From Falsirhodobacter sp. alg1 (lineage in GTDB: Bacteria; Pseudomonadota; Alphaproteobacteria; Rhodobacterales; Rhodobacteraceae): a DNA stretch of 64,000 nt. Of the stretch, positions 30,398 to 39,644 are shown piece after piece. A program made the translations under genes and the position numbers. The notes beneath the pieces are model-generated. The model saw only the letters and a program-made list of their open reading frames with translations. It did not search any database and was not told the DNA's origin. Position 1 is the stretch's first letter; each line of letters begins with the position of its first letter. Location: contig NZ_BBJC02000004.1 in NCBI RefSeq assembly GCF_000739715.2, forward strand, positions 226,831-290,830, given 5' to 3'.

Positions 30398-30805
30398 ATG
30401 ACCAACCCCGACCCGAACCTGCTGACTGCCGCAACCGAGGTGCGATTGAACGCCTATGCACCCTATTCAAAGTTTCGTGTAGGGGCAGCCGTCAGAAGTG
30501 TGTCCGGTCGCATCTATGCCGGGTGTAACGTGGAAAACGTGGCCTATCCAGAAGGGACCTGCGCCGAGGCGGGGGCCATCGCGGCCATGGTTGCCGCCGG
30601 TGAAACGCGCATTGCCGACGTTCTGGTCATCGCCGACAGCCCCGATCCCGTGCCGCCCTGCGGAGGGTGCCGCCAGAAGATCGCGGAATTCGCGGGGCCT
30701 GAGGCTATGGTCACGCTGTGTACGACCGACGGGGTTGTGCGGTCCATGATGGTGGCGGACATGCTGCCCGGCAGCTTTTCTGCCGATCATATGACCCGGG
30801 CCTGA
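30398..30805 (+). CDS. cdd: Cytidine deaminase
   Basis: A 135-residue zinc cytidine deaminase converting (deoxy)cytidine to (deoxy)uridine. The active-site CAE is at residues 55-57 (YPEGTCAE) and the other zinc cysteines are C88 and C91 in PPCGGCRQ, with substrate loop CNVENVAY. This is the small homotetrameric type. GAGGT about 6 nt upstream supports the start. It is the first gene of a four-gene salvage operon; deoA begins 2 nt after its stop. Confidence 0.95.
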   Translation: MTNPDPNLLTAATEVRLNAYAPYSKFRVGAAVRSVSGRIYAGCNVENVAYPEGTCAEAGAIAAMVAAGETRIADVLVIADSPDPVPPCGGCRQKIAEFAGPEAMVTLCTTDGVVRSMMVADMLPGSFSADHMTRA

Positions 30806-30807
30806 GA

Positions 30808-32115
30808 ATGGACCCCAGAACGGTTCTTTCTGCCCTGCGCCGGGGCACGGATGCCGACCCGGCAGATATTGCGGCCTTTGCCGCTGCCCTTGGAACCGAC
30901 CGGATCAGCGATGCGCAGGCAGGGGCCTTTGCAATGGGTATCTGTACGCGCGGGCTGGCCGAAGCGGGGCGCGTGGCGCTGATGCGCGGTATGCGCGATT
31001 CGGGGCATGTCATGTCGTGGGATTTGCCCGGGCCTGTCATCGACAAGCATTCGACCGGCGGTGTCGGGGATTGCGTATCCCTTTTGCTGGCCCCGGCATT
31101 GGCGGCCTGCGGGGCCTATGTTCCGATGATATCGGGCCGCAGTCTGGGCCATACAGGTGGTACGCTGGACAAGCTGGAGGCAATTCCCGGCTTCCGGACC
31201 GAACTGGATGAAACCGCGTTGCGCCGACAGGTAGAGGATGTGCGCTGTGCCATCGTGGCCGCCAGCAGCACCATCGCGCCTGCCGATCGCAGGCTGTATG
31301 CGCTGCGTGATCTGACGGGCACCGTCGAGAGCCTTGATCTGATGACGGCATCGATCCTGTCGAAAAAACTGGCGGCAGGGCTGGAAGGGCTGGTGCTGGA
31401 CGTCAAGGTCGGCTCGGGCGCATTTGCCAAGACCATGCCCGAGGCGGAGGCGCTGGCCCGCGCGCTTGTATCCACTGCCCAGGGGGCTGGCTGCATGACC
31501 TCGGCACTGATCACGGACATGTCGCAGCCCCTTGCGACCGCTGTGGGCAATACGCTGGAAGTGGCCGAGATCATGGAAACCCTGACGGGGGTTTCGGTGA
31601 ATATGGCGCTTTGGGAGGTGACCGTGGCCCTTGGTGGCGAGGCACTGGCCTTGGGTGGTCTGGCGGCCGATGCCGAGGAAGGAGAGGGTCGCATTGCCGA
31701 AGCGCTGGAATCCGGTCGTGCCGCCGAATATTTCGCACGCATGATTACCGCGCAGGGTGGACCGGCCGATTTTGTCGACCGCTGGCCTGACCGTCTGCCT
31801 GCCGCCCCCGTTACGCGTGAAATTCCCGCACCGGTTGACGGTTTCGTGGCAGCCATCGATGCCGAGGCAATCGGCCGCGCCGTTCATGCGCTGGGGGCGG
31901 GGCGGTCCCGTCCCGGGGGGCGGATAAATCCCTCGGTCGGCCTTTCGGAGCTGGCGGCCATTGGCGAGGATATGGAAGAAGGCGTACCGCTGGGGATGGT
32001 ACATGCCGCAACCGAGGCAGAGGCGCTTCGGGCTGTGGCTGCCGTGCAGGCCGCATATCGCCTATCCCCCGCAACGCCGGAAGAACCTCCGCTTGTACAT
32101 ATGAGAATCCGATGA
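30808..32115 (+). CDS. deoA: Thymidine phosphorylase
   Basis: A 435-residue nucleoside phosphorylase-II family enzyme releasing thymine or uracil and 2-deoxyribose-1-phosphate. Signature segments are DKHSTGGVGDCVSLLLAP, the thymidine/pyrimidine-nucleoside phosphorylase signature SGRSLGHTGGTLDKLEAIPG, and the phosphate site KLAAGLEGLVLDVKVGSGAF. It starts 2 nt after cdd without its own strong ribosome-binding site, indicating translational coupling, and overlaps deoB by 4 nt (ATGA). Confidence 0.95.
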   Translation: MDPRTVLSALRRGTDADPADIAAFAAALGTDRISDAQAGAFAMGICTRGLAEAGRVALMRGMRDSGHVMSWDLPGPVIDKHSTGGVGDCVSLLLAPALAACGAYVPMISGRSLGHTGGTLDKLEAIPGFRTELDETALRRQVEDVRCAIVAASSTIAPADRRLYALRDLTGTVESLDLMTASILSKKLAAGLEGLVLDVKVGSGAFAKTMPEAEALARALVSTAQGAGCMTSALITDMSQPLATAVGNTLEVAEIMETLTGVSVNMALWEVTVALGGEALALGGLAADAEEGEGRIAEALESGRAAEYFARMITAQGGPADFVDRWPDRLPAAPVTREIPAPVDGFVAAIDAEAIGRAVHALGAGRSRPGGRINPSVGLSELAAIGEDMEEGVPLGMVHAATEAEALRAVAAVQAAYRLSPATPEEPPLVHMRIR

Positions 32116-33254
32116 GCCGCGCATTTCTTCTGGTCATGGACAGTGTGGGCATCGGGGGGGCGCCGGATGCAACGGTATTTGGCGATGAGGGGTCCAACAC
32201 GGTCGGCCATATCGCGCAGACTGTCCCGCTCAAGTTGCCGACGCTGGACAGGCTTGGCCTTGGCGCCGCGTTGCATCTGGCAAGCGGGCTGAAGGTGCAT
32301 GGTCTGGGGGCGGCACCCGCGGGCATGTGGGGGGCCGCGACCGAGGTTTCACCGGGCAAGGATACCCCGTCGGGCCATTGGGAACTGACGGGCGTTCCCG
32401 TTCCATGGGACTGGACCTATTTTCCTCGCGCGCCCTTTGATGACGAGCTGGTGGCCGAGATTTGCCGTCTGGCAGATGTGGACGGCATTCTGGATGGTGG
32501 CCATTCCGGCGGGCTGGCGGTGATCGACCGCTTGGGCGCCGAGCATATGCGGAATGGCCGGCCTATCTGCTATACCTCCAGCGACAGTGTCTTTCAGATC
32601 GCGGCACATGAGGAAACCTTCGGACTGGACCGGCTTCTGGCCCTGTGTGAGCGGTTGGCCCCGATGCTGCACGCGCGCCGGGTGGGGCGGGTCATTGCCC
32701 GGCCCTTCGTGGGGGCGCCGGGTTCCTTCCAGCGCACCCCCCACCGGCGGGATTACGCGATTGCGCCACCATCCCCCACCTTGCTTGATCGAGCGCAGGA
32801 GGCGGGCCATGTCACCCATGCGGTTGGCAAGATCGGCGACATCTTCTCGCATCGGGGTATCACACATCTGCATAAGGGCGCGAATGATGCAGCCCTGTTC
32901 GACCACGTTCTGGAACTGGCCGATACGGCAGAGGACGGTGCCTTCGTCTTTGCCAATTTTGTAGAGTTCGACAGTGTTTACGGCCATCCCCGCAATGTGC
33001 CGGGGTATGCCCGCCATCTGGAATGGTTCGATGGGGCCGTGGCGCAACTTCTTCCGCGTCTGCGCCCCGATGATATCGTGGTCATTACCGCCGACCACGG
33101 TAATGATCCGACATGGCATGGAAACGACCATACCCGCGAACGTGTGCCGGTACTGGTCGCGGGCCTGACCGGAGAACTGGGGCTGATTCCGTTTGTCGGT
33201 GTCGGAAAACTGATTGCGGATCACCTGGGGATACCGGCATTAAGCCGCACCTGA
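32112..33254 (+). CDS. deoB: Phosphopentomutase
   Basis: A 380-residue alkaline-phosphatase-superfamily phosphopentomutase converting (deoxy)ribose-1-phosphate to the 5-phosphate. The N-terminal metal-binding segment MDSVGIGGAPDA, the phospho-threonine region KDTPSGHWE, and the C-terminal metal ligands in ITADHGNDPTWHGNDHTRE are all present. It handles the sugar phosphate made by deoA; deoC is not in the window. Confidence 0.96.
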   Translation: MSRAFLLVMDSVGIGGAPDATVFGDEGSNTVGHIAQTVPLKLPTLDRLGLGAALHLASGLKVHGLGAAPAGMWGAATEVSPGKDTPSGHWELTGVPVPWDWTYFPRAPFDDELVAEICRLADVDGILDGGHSGGLAVIDRLGAEHMRNGRPICYTSSDSVFQIAAHEETFGLDRLLALCERLAPMLHARRVGRVIARPFVGAPGSFQRTPHRRDYAIAPPSPTLLDRAQEAGHVTHAVGKIGDIFSHRGITHLHKGANDAALFDHVLELADTAEDGAFVFANFVEFDSVYGHPRNVPGYARHLEWFDGAVAQLLPRLRPDDIVVITADHGNDPTWHGNDHTRERVPVLVAGLTGELGLIPFVGVGKLIADHLGIPALSRT

Positions 33255-33274
33255 CCGCCCGAAGGAGATAGTCG

Positions 33275-33907
33275 ATGGATAACCACCTTACCGTTGTAAG
33301 CCACCCGCTGGTGCAGCACAAACTGACGCTGATGCGCAGGCGTGAGGCCTCCACCGCCGAGTTCCGTCGCCTGCTGCGCGAGGTGAGCCTGCTGATCGGC
33401 TATGAGGTGACGCGCAATCTGGCAATGACCACGGTCAAGATCGATACGCCGATGATGCCGATGGACGCGCCGATTCTGGACGGAAAGAAGCTGGCGCTGA
33501 TTTCGATCCTGCGGGCGGGGAACGGGCTGCTTGACGGTGTGCTGGAGCTGGTTCCGGCCGCGCGTGTGGGTTTCATCGGTCTGTACCGTGATCCGGAAAC
33601 CCTGAAGCCGGTGCAATATTACGCCAAGGTGCCGGATGCGCTGGAGGACCGTCTGACGATTGCCGTCGATCCGATGCTGGCGACAGGCAATTCATCGGTG
33701 GCGGCCATCGACCTGCTGAAGGCCAAAGGGGCGAAGAACATCCGCTTCCTGTGCCTTCTGGCCTCGCCCGAAGGGATTGCGGTGATGAAGGCCGCGCACC
33801 CGGATGTGCCGATCATCACGGCTGCGGTGGATGACCGGCTGGACGATCACGGCTATATCGTGCCGGGGCTCGGTGATGCGGGCGACCGGATGTTCGGCAC
33901 GAAATAA
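33275..33907 (+). CDS. upp: Uracil phosphoribosyltransferase
   Basis: A 210-residue UPRTase making UMP from uracil and PRPP. The PRPP-binding loop appears as [18 protein letters not shown] and the C-terminal uracil loop as [19 protein letters not shown] 7 nt upstream supports the start. It closes the cdd-deoA-deoB-upp operon: cytidine is deaminated, uridine cleaved, and the freed uracil recaptured as UMP. Confidence 0.97.
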   Translation: MDNHLTVVSHPLVQHKLTLMRRREASTAEFRRLLREVSLLIGYEVTRNLAMTTVKIDTPMMPMDAPILDGKKLALISILRAGNGLLDGVLELVPAARVGFIGLYRDPETLKPVQYYAKVPDALEDRLTIAVDPMLATGNSSVAAIDLLKAKGAKNIRFLCLLASPEGIAVMKAAHPDVPIITAAVDDRLDDHGYIVPGLGDAGDRMFGTK

Positions 33908-33913
33908 GCGTAT

Positions 33914-33943
33914 CTCCCCTGCGCCATTGTCCGGCGCAGGGGA
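33914..33943 (+). terminator. Hairpin terminator after upp (possibly bidirectional)
   Basis: TCCCCTGCGCC (33915-33925) pairs perfectly with GGCGCAGGGGA (33933-33943) around a 7-nt loop. The following TGCTTGT is only weakly T-rich. Because the gene on the other strand ends at 33950, the hairpin may serve both transcripts. Confidence 0.65.
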
Positions 33944-33949
33944 TGCTTG

Positions 33950-34984
33950 TCAGCGACAGATGTTCGACAGGCTGATCCATTCGTTATCCGTCAGGATCGG
34001 GGGCTTGGCCCCATCGCGATAGGGATCGGCGGCCATCAGCGCGGCCGTCTGGTCACTGCCGGCCCCCATGCTGCGCAAGTAGGGTGTCAGCGGAATCCTT
34101 GCTGCGGCAAAACGGCTGAGCAGTACATCGCCAGAGACTCCTTTCGCCGCAGAATCGGCCAGAAACTCCGCATATCCGTCCAGCGCGCCTTCGGGCAGTT
34201 CGCCTGTGGTCAGCAGCCGCAGGGTGGCAAAGAAGCCCGCATATTCCAGAAGCGGCCGCAGCGGATCCTCCAGCGTGGAGAGCATCCCTTCGGTCAGGGC
34301 CGCACCGGCCACAGCCTCGGGGCCGTCTTGCTGTTCTACCAGTGATGCAGGGACAAGGATCTGGCGGTTCGGCAGATGAACGGGATGCGTCAGCCCGCTC
34401 CGCATGACCATGATTTTGACCGATGCCGCCCCGAATACCCGTGTGGCCAGCGTTTCCGTGGCAGCCCGGCCCAATGGCGCACTGCAGGGGGCCCCCGTCA
34501 GATGCAGCATTTCCGTCAGCGCCAGATCACCCAGCTTGGTGCGCGTGGCCTGCGGAACAACCTCGATCGTATGGGAGCGGATGGCCCCCGGCACGAAAAA
34601 GGCCGCGACAACCACGAGAATCAGCCCGGTTCCTAAAAGCGCATTGCGCAGCCTGCCCGGATGGGGCCGCGCTGCGCGGATTGCGCCATGCACGGTTTCC
34701 AGGGCATCGATCATCGCGGTTTCTTCGATTTCCAGAGTTTCGCCTTCGTCGCCGCCGCCCGGGCCGTAGATGGCAGGCACCCCGTCATTCATGCGCTGCA
34801 CCGCAGGCAGGGACCAATGGGTCAGCGGCTGGTCACTGCGTGGATCTGCCAGGATCAGGGATGATTCGCGAAAGAAGACGACCACTTCGCGGCGTTCGGC
34901 GCTTTCGCTCTCCCGCCATAGGCCGGAACATTCCAGCCGTGCATATCGCCGAAGTGCGGTAGAGGTATTGCGCCGTATCAGCAT
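33950..34984 (-). CDS. Membrane-anchored protein resembling an M48 metalloprotease without the HEXXH motif
   Basis: A 344-residue protein. Residues 1-110 are probably cytosolic, containing a strand-rich start and an acidic Gly-rich linker; a transmembrane helix spans about 114-133. The remainder has the look of M48-type domains: the stretch HLPNRQILVPASLVEQQDGP (203-222) parallels the LPGG-I-x-x-x-GLL segment, and GAALTEGML (227-235) falls where LAHEIGH would be, with both zinc histidines replaced (Thr and Leu) and the Glu kept. It would therefore be a non-catalytic relative. Starts 12 nt after the tdk stop. The M48 relation is my inference from motif spacing and remains tentative. Confidence 0.6.
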   Translation of the reverse strand: MLIRRNTSTALRRYARLECSGLWRESESAERREVVVFFRESSLILADPRSDQPLTHWSLPAVQRMNDGVPAIYGPGGGDEGETLEIEETAMIDALETVHGAIRAARPHPGRLRNALLGTGLILVVVAAFFVPGAIRSHTIEVVPQATRTKLGDLALTEMLHLTGAPCSAPLGRAATETLATRVFGAASVKIMVMRSGLTHPVHLPNRQILVPASLVEQQDGPEAVAGAALTEGMLSTLEDPLRPLLEYAGFFATLRLLTTGELPEGALDGYAEFLADSAAKGVSGDVLLSRFAAARIPLTPYLRSMGAGSDQTAALMAADPYRDGAKPPILTDNEWISLSNICR

Positions 34985-34996
34985 CTGGCAATCCGT

Positions 34997-35590
34997 TCAG
35001 TCGCAGGGATCACGAAGGCTGGCCCTTTCTTCAACCGCTTCGCGCCAGTGGCGACGACAAAGCGACACATAGGTTTCGTTTCCGCCGATTTGCACCTGCG
35101 CACCGGTCCGCGCTGCATGGCCCTCCGCATCAAGGCGGACGACCATGGTCGCCTTGCGGCCACAATGGCAGATGGTGCGAATTTCACGCAAGTCATCCGC
35201 CAGCGCGAGCAATGTTGCGGAACCGGGGAAAAGTTGCCCACGAAAATCGACCCGCAGGCCATAACACATGATTGGCAGGTTCAGATCATCCGCGGCACGG
35301 GCCAGCTGCCAGACCTGTTCGGGGGTCAGGAACTGCGCCTCGTCCAGAAAGACGCAGGCAACCTGTTCGGCCCGGAGCCGTTCGAACAGGTCACAGGTGG
35401 TGGTGAATGTGCTGGCCGTTTCGGCAATGCCGATGCGGCTTGCGATCCGCCCTGCGCCCGCGCGGTCATCCAGCGCGGCCGTCAGGGTCAGGACCTGCAT
35501 TCCCCGTTCACGGTAATTATGCGCCGCCTGCAGAAGCAGCGTCGATTTTCCCGCATTCATCGTGGAGTAGTGGAAGTAGAGCTTCGCCAT
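34997..35590 (-). CDS. tdk: Thymidine kinase
   Basis: A 197-residue type II thymidine kinase (TK1-like). The P-loop is MNAGKST at residues 11-17, the Walker B-type DEAQFL in VACVFLDEAQFLT, and the zinc-binding region includes CHCGRKATMVVRL and a C-terminal CRRHW. It phosphorylates thymidine to dTMP. It lies 41 nt after a DEAD-box helicase gene on the same strand and only 1.1 kb from the deoA-upp operon, giving the locus both catabolic and salvage routes for thymidine. Confidence 0.94.
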   Translation of the reverse strand: MAKLYFHYSTMNAGKSTLLLQAAHNYRERGMQVLTLTAALDDRAGAGRIASRIGIAETASTFTTTCDLFERLRAEQVACVFLDEAQFLTPEQVWQLARAADDLNLPIMCYGLRVDFRGQLFPGSATLLALADDLREIRTICHCGRKATMVVRLDAEGHAARTGAQVQIGGNETYVSLCRRHWREAVEERASLRDPCD

Positions 35591-35631
35591 GGTTTCCCAT
35601 AGCGCAGCCCGTTCTTGGAAGGAAGTGGCCC

Positions 35632-36942
35632 TTAGCGGCTGCGCGGACGGCGGGGAGCCGATGCGCCGCCGACCTTGGCCTGGGCAGCCGGCCGGGATTT
35701 GGGCTTGGCACCGGCAGGGGCGCCACCCGCCTTGGCCGGTGCACGACCACGGCCCTGCGGACGACCGCCACGATTCTGGCCGGGCTTGGGGGCTGCGGCA
35801 ATGGCATCAGCGGCCCAAGGCGCACCGCCCATAACCGGGATGGTGGTCTTCAGCAGCTTTTCGATGTCGCGCAGTTCGCCCATTTCGGCAGGCGCACAAA
35901 AGGCCATCGCCCGTCCTTCGGCACCGGCACGGGCCGTGCGGCCGATCCGGTGGACGTAGTTTTCAGGCACGTTCGGCAGATCGTAGTTGTACACGTGGCG
36001 CACATCCGGAATGTCGATGCCGCGCGCGGCCACATCCGTTGCCACCAGCACCTGCAGGGCCCCCGTGCGGAATTCCTGCAAGGTCCGGTCCCGCTGGTTC
36101 TGGCTTTTGTTGCCGTGGATCGAGCCGGCCGAGAATCCCCAGCTGACCAGAAGCTTCATCAGCTTTTCCGAACCATGCTTGGTGCGACCGAAAACGATCG
36201 AACGCTCACCCGGATGTTCCTTGAGGTAGCCTTCCAGCAGGCGCGCCTTGTCACCCTGCGGGGTGTAGTGAACACCTTGGGTCACCTTGTCGGCAGGCTT
36301 GTTGGCCGTCGAGACCTGAACCTTTACCGGATCGCGCAGATAGGTCTGGGCAAGCTCTTCGATATCCTTCGGCATGGTGGCCGAGAACAGCATCGTCTGA
36401 CGCTTGAGCGGAATATGCTTGGCGATTTTACGCAGCGAGTGGATGAAGCCCATGTCCAGCATGTGGTCGGCCTCGTCCAGCACCAGATAGCCGCATTTCT
36501 CCAGCGAGACGGCGCCACGCTCCAGCAGGTCGATCAGACGGCCGGGTGTTGCCACCAGCACATCTGTCCCGCGGGCCAGACGTTCGGACTGGCGGAAGAT
36601 CGAGGCACCGCCCACAACGGTCGTCACCTTGGTAGGTGTGCCCTTGGTGAAAATGGTGATGTTGTCGGAAATCTGGGTCACCAGTTCCCGTGTCGGGGCC
36701 AGAATGAGGGCGCGGACGTGACGCGGTCCGGGCGGGTGCTGCAGTTCCAGCAGGCGGTGCAGCAGCGGCAGGCCGAAGGCCGCCGTCTTGCCCGTACCGG
36801 TCTGGGCCAGCCCCATGAGGTCCGAGCCCTTCATGATATGCGGAATGGCCTGCGCCTGGATCGGCGTCGGTGTGGTCAGCTTCGTATGGCTCAACGCCTT
36901 CAGCAATGTCTCGCTAAGGCCGAGATCGGCGAATGTGGTCAT
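35632..36942 (-). CDS. DEAD-box ATP-dependent RNA helicase (RhlE-like)
   Basis: A 436-residue DEAD-box helicase. Motifs in order: Q motif (TTPTPIQAQAIP), motif I AQTGTGKT at 46-53, PTRELV, TPGR, DEAD (YLVLDEADHMLDMGF), SAT, and motif VI HRIGRTARAG. The C-terminal 75 residues are a disordered basic tail rich in Arg, Gly, Pro and Ala, typical of RhlE/CsdA-type proteins that remodel rRNA or mRNA. Regulation is not visible. It precedes tdk on the same strand. Confidence 0.95.
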   Translation of the reverse strand: MTTFADLGLSETLLKALSHTKLTTPTPIQAQAIPHIMKGSDLMGLAQTGTGKTAAFGLPLLHRLLELQHPPGPRHVRALILAPTRELVTQISDNITIFTKGTPTKVTTVVGGASIFRQSERLARGTDVLVATPGRLIDLLERGAVSLEKCGYLVLDEADHMLDMGFIHSLRKIAKHIPLKRQTMLFSATMPKDIEELAQTYLRDPVKVQVSTANKPADKVTQGVHYTPQGDKARLLEGYLKEHPGERSIVFGRTKHGSEKLMKLLVSWGFSAGSIHGNKSQNQRDRTLQEFRTGALQVLVATDVAARGIDIPDVRHVYNYDLPNVPENYVHRIGRTARAGAEGRAMAFCAPAEMGELRDIEKLLKTTIPVMGGAPWAADAIAAAPKPGQNRGGRPQGRGRAPAKAGGAPAGAKPKSRPAAQAKVGGASAPRRPRSR

Positions 36943-37155
36943 GGGTATCCCCTGAATTTGCGATGGGTTGCCCCTGCGTGATGGCGGAAACCGGATGACC
37001 GAAGCCCATTGGGAGGCTGCTCACGCGGCAGCGGGCGGTACGGTTGTTGCCCAAATGGCCCCGAAGCGGCAGGAAGTCAAGCCTTGGGTCTGGCTTCGCG
37101 CTTGCATATGCGGTATGCGCGGGCACCAATTCCCCATTTGTCGGAGTCCGCGCCC

Positions 37156-37824
37156 ATGAAAGCCGCCGTCATCACCTATCCCGGTTCCAACTGCGACCGC
37201 GATCTTGCTGTGGCCTTCCGCGATGCGGGGGCCGAGGTTGTCAGCGTCTGGCACAAGGAAACCGAACTGCCCGCAGGCGTGGATGTGGTCGGTGTTCCGG
37301 GCGGTTTTTCCTTTGGCGATTATCTGCGCTGCGGGGCGATCGCGGCACGTTCGCCCATCTCGGCGGCCCTGGCACAGCATGCGGAACGCGGCGGTTATGT
37401 GCTGGGCATCTGCAACGGGTTTCAGGTTCTGACCGAAACCGGTCTGCTGCCGGGCGCGCTGATGCGCAATTCCCGCCTGAAATACATCTGCCGTCAGGTA
37501 AAGCTGCGGGTTGAGACATCGGATAGCGCCTTTACATCGGAATATGCCAAAGGTGCCGAAATCACCGTTCCCATCGCGCATCATGACGGCAATTACACTG
37601 CGGATCTGGAAACGCTGGTCCGCTTGGCCGCCGAGGAGCGGATCGCGTTCAGCTATCTCGACAATCCGAATGGCGCCATGGAGAACATCGCGGGTGTCCT
37701 GTCGGCCAACCGGCGTGTGCTTGGCATGATGCCGCACCCGGAGCGTGCGATGGAGGATGCGGTGGGCAGTTCCGACGGTCGTGCGCTGTTCAGCAGCCTG
37801 CTGGGCAAGATGGCGCTTGCCTGA
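37156..37824 (+). CDS. purQ: Phosphoribosylformylglycinamidine synthase subunit PurQ
   Basis: A 222-residue class I glutamine amidotransferase supplying ammonia to PurL. The nucleophile is C86 in LGICNGFQ and the His/Glu pair is H194/E196 in [27 protein letters not shown] is the standard PurQ start and GGAG lies about 10 nt upstream. Its structural partner PurS is encoded 12.6 kb upstream on the same strand. The adjacent sensor kinase gene begins 46 bp downstream and has no obvious metabolic tie. Confidence 0.96.
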   Translation: MKAAVITYPGSNCDRDLAVAFRDAGAEVVSVWHKETELPAGVDVVGVPGGFSFGDYLRCGAIAARSPISAALAQHAERGGYVLGICNGFQVLTETGLLPGALMRNSRLKYICRQVKLRVETSDSAFTSEYAKGAEITVPIAHHDGNYTADLETLVRLAAEERIAFSYLDNPNGAMENIAGVLSANRRVLGMMPHPERAMEDAVGSSDGRALFSSLLGKMALA

Positions 37825-37870
37825 CCGTACGCCGCTTGAGGGTGGATCGCCCGGCGAATATCCTGCGCGT

Positions 37871-39637
37871 ATGATAAAGCAAGATCAGGAAGATAGATCG
37901 GAAGCGGAGGCGCGCACGGGTATTTCGTGGCGGCTTCGCATCATCATCTCCATCATGCTGGCGGTTGCCGTGGCCACCGTCCTGATCACGAACCGCCTGA
38001 TGACCGAGCGGGCGACCGAGACGACGCGCAATCGTGCCGAAGTCCGTCTGGCGCTATATTCCGGCAACATGATGAACGAACTGCAGCGGACATCGGTTGT
38101 TCCGCTGCTGCTGGCACGGGACGCGTCGCTGATCGGGGCGTTGTCATCGAATGAATATACCTCCACCTCGCAGCGACTGATCTCGTTCCAGACGGAAATC
38201 GGCGCAGCCTCCATTTCGTTGCTGGATCGCAGCGGGCGGGTGGTCGGGGCAACGAACCGCAACCTGCTGGGGGCAACCTACCGGTCGGAGCCGTTTTTTG
38301 TTGATGCGATGCGGACGAATGAAACCGTGTTCTCGGCCACGCGGCGCACCGAGGGCGCGTTCGATTTCACCTATTCCCGGGCGGTGGTGAAGGACAATCA
38401 GGTCATCGGCATCGTGGCCGTCGTGGTTGATCTGATGAAGTACGAACGTACCTGGGCGGGGTTGCAGGATGCGGTTCTGGTGACCGACAGTTCCGGCGTC
38501 GTCGTTCTTTCAACCGAGCCGCGCTGGCGGGGGCTGGACATCAAGGATGCCCTTGCGGTGCAGGATCCGCCCTCGGCCATCCTGCGGGCGTTTCAGGTGA
38601 CGGCGGACTGGGCACAGGAACCCCCCGATGCCTATCTGCGCGGAGAGGCTGTGCTGCGCACCGATGCACGCGTTCCGTTCCGTGGGTGGCGTCTGGTCAC
38701 ATATACCGCCTATGACACCGTGCGCGAACGGGTGAACGCGGTTCTGGCGCTTGAAATCATGGGATTTGCCATCCTGCTGGCCGCGACATTCTACATGCTG
38801 TCGCGCCGCGCATGGTCCCAGAGCATGTCCTTCCAGCGTGAATCCGCCGAACTGCGCCTGCTGAACCAGCGTCTGCAGCGGGAAATCGCTGAGCGGGAGA
38901 AAGCGCAGAAAGAGCTTGCCTCTGCCGAGGCGACGCTGGCGCAATCATCGAAATTGGCGGCCCTGGGAGAAATGTCGGCAGCCGTCAGCCACGAGCTGAA
39001 CCAGCCTCTGGCGGCGATGAAGACCTATCTGGCAGGTGCGCGGCTGTTGTTGCAGCGCCGCCGGACCGAAGAGGCGATGTCTTCCTTCCAGCGGATCGAC
39101 GATCTGATCGAGCGGATGGGGGCAATCACCCGTCAGCTGAAATCCTATGCCCGCAAGGGTGGTGAGGCGTTCGAACCCGTGGATGTGCGGCATTGCGTGT
39201 CGGCTGCGCTGTCGATGATGGAGCCGCAACTGAAGGTGCGGGTCGTCCGGATCAACCGCCAGATCCCGCGGCGTCCGATCATGGTGCTGGCGGACCGCCT
39301 GCGGTTGGAACAGGTCATCATCAACCTTCTGCGCAACGCGCTGGATGCCACAAAGGGGGTGAATGCCCCGCAGATCGATATCGCCCTGACCGAGGGCACC
39401 ACGGTCAGCCTGACCGTGCAGGACAACGGCAGCGGAATTGCCGATCTCTCGAATTTGTTCGAGCCGTTTTATACGACAAAAAAGCCCGGAGAGGGCGTGG
39501 GCCTTGGCCTCGCCATCTCGTCAGGGATCATAAAAGATCTAGGTGGTCGGCTGACTGCAACGAATGCAGACGGGGGCGGGGCTGTTTTTGAAGTGCAGCT
39601 GCCCCTATTTAACGATCGAACAGAAACAGTGGAATGA
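37871..39637 (+). CDS. dctB: DctB-like sensor histidine kinase
   Basis: A 588-residue membrane sensor kinase. Two transmembrane segments (about 22-41 and 289-310) enclose a periplasmic tandem-PAS (dCache) sensor of about 250 residues. A short coiled coil leads to HisKA with phospho-acceptor H374 (AVSHELNQPLAAMKTYLAGA) and an HATPase domain with DNGSGI and GVGLGLAISSGII. The domain plan and HELNQPL box match DctB, the C4-dicarboxylate sensor. The partner response regulator follows 7 nt downstream. No dicarboxylate transporter genes are in the window, so the ligand is inferred from family only. Confidence 0.88.
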   Translation: MIKQDQEDRSEAEARTGISWRLRIIISIMLAVAVATVLITNRLMTERATETTRNRAEVRLALYSGNMMNELQRTSVVPLLLARDASLIGALSSNEYTSTSQRLISFQTEIGAASISLLDRSGRVVGATNRNLLGATYRSEPFFVDAMRTNETVFSATRRTEGAFDFTYSRAVVKDNQVIGIVAVVVDLMKYERTWAGLQDAVLVTDSSGVVVLSTEPRWRGLDIKDALAVQDPPSAILRAFQVTADWAQEPPDAYLRGEAVLRTDARVPFRGWRLVTYTAYDTVRERVNAVLALEIMGFAILLAATFYMLSRRAWSQSMSFQRESAELRLLNQRLQREIAEREKAQKELASAEATLAQSSKLAALGEMSAAVSHELNQPLAAMKTYLAGARLLLQRRRTEEAMSSFQRIDDLIERMGAITRQLKSYARKGGEAFEPVDVRHCVSAALSMMEPQLKVRVVRINRQIPRRPIMVLADRLRLEQVIINLLRNALDATKGVNAPQIDIALTEGTTVSLTVQDNGSGIADLSNLFEPFYTTKKPGEGVGLGLAISSGIIKDLGGRLTATNADGGGAVFEVQLPLFNDRTETVE

Positions 39638-39644
39638 GGTCTGA

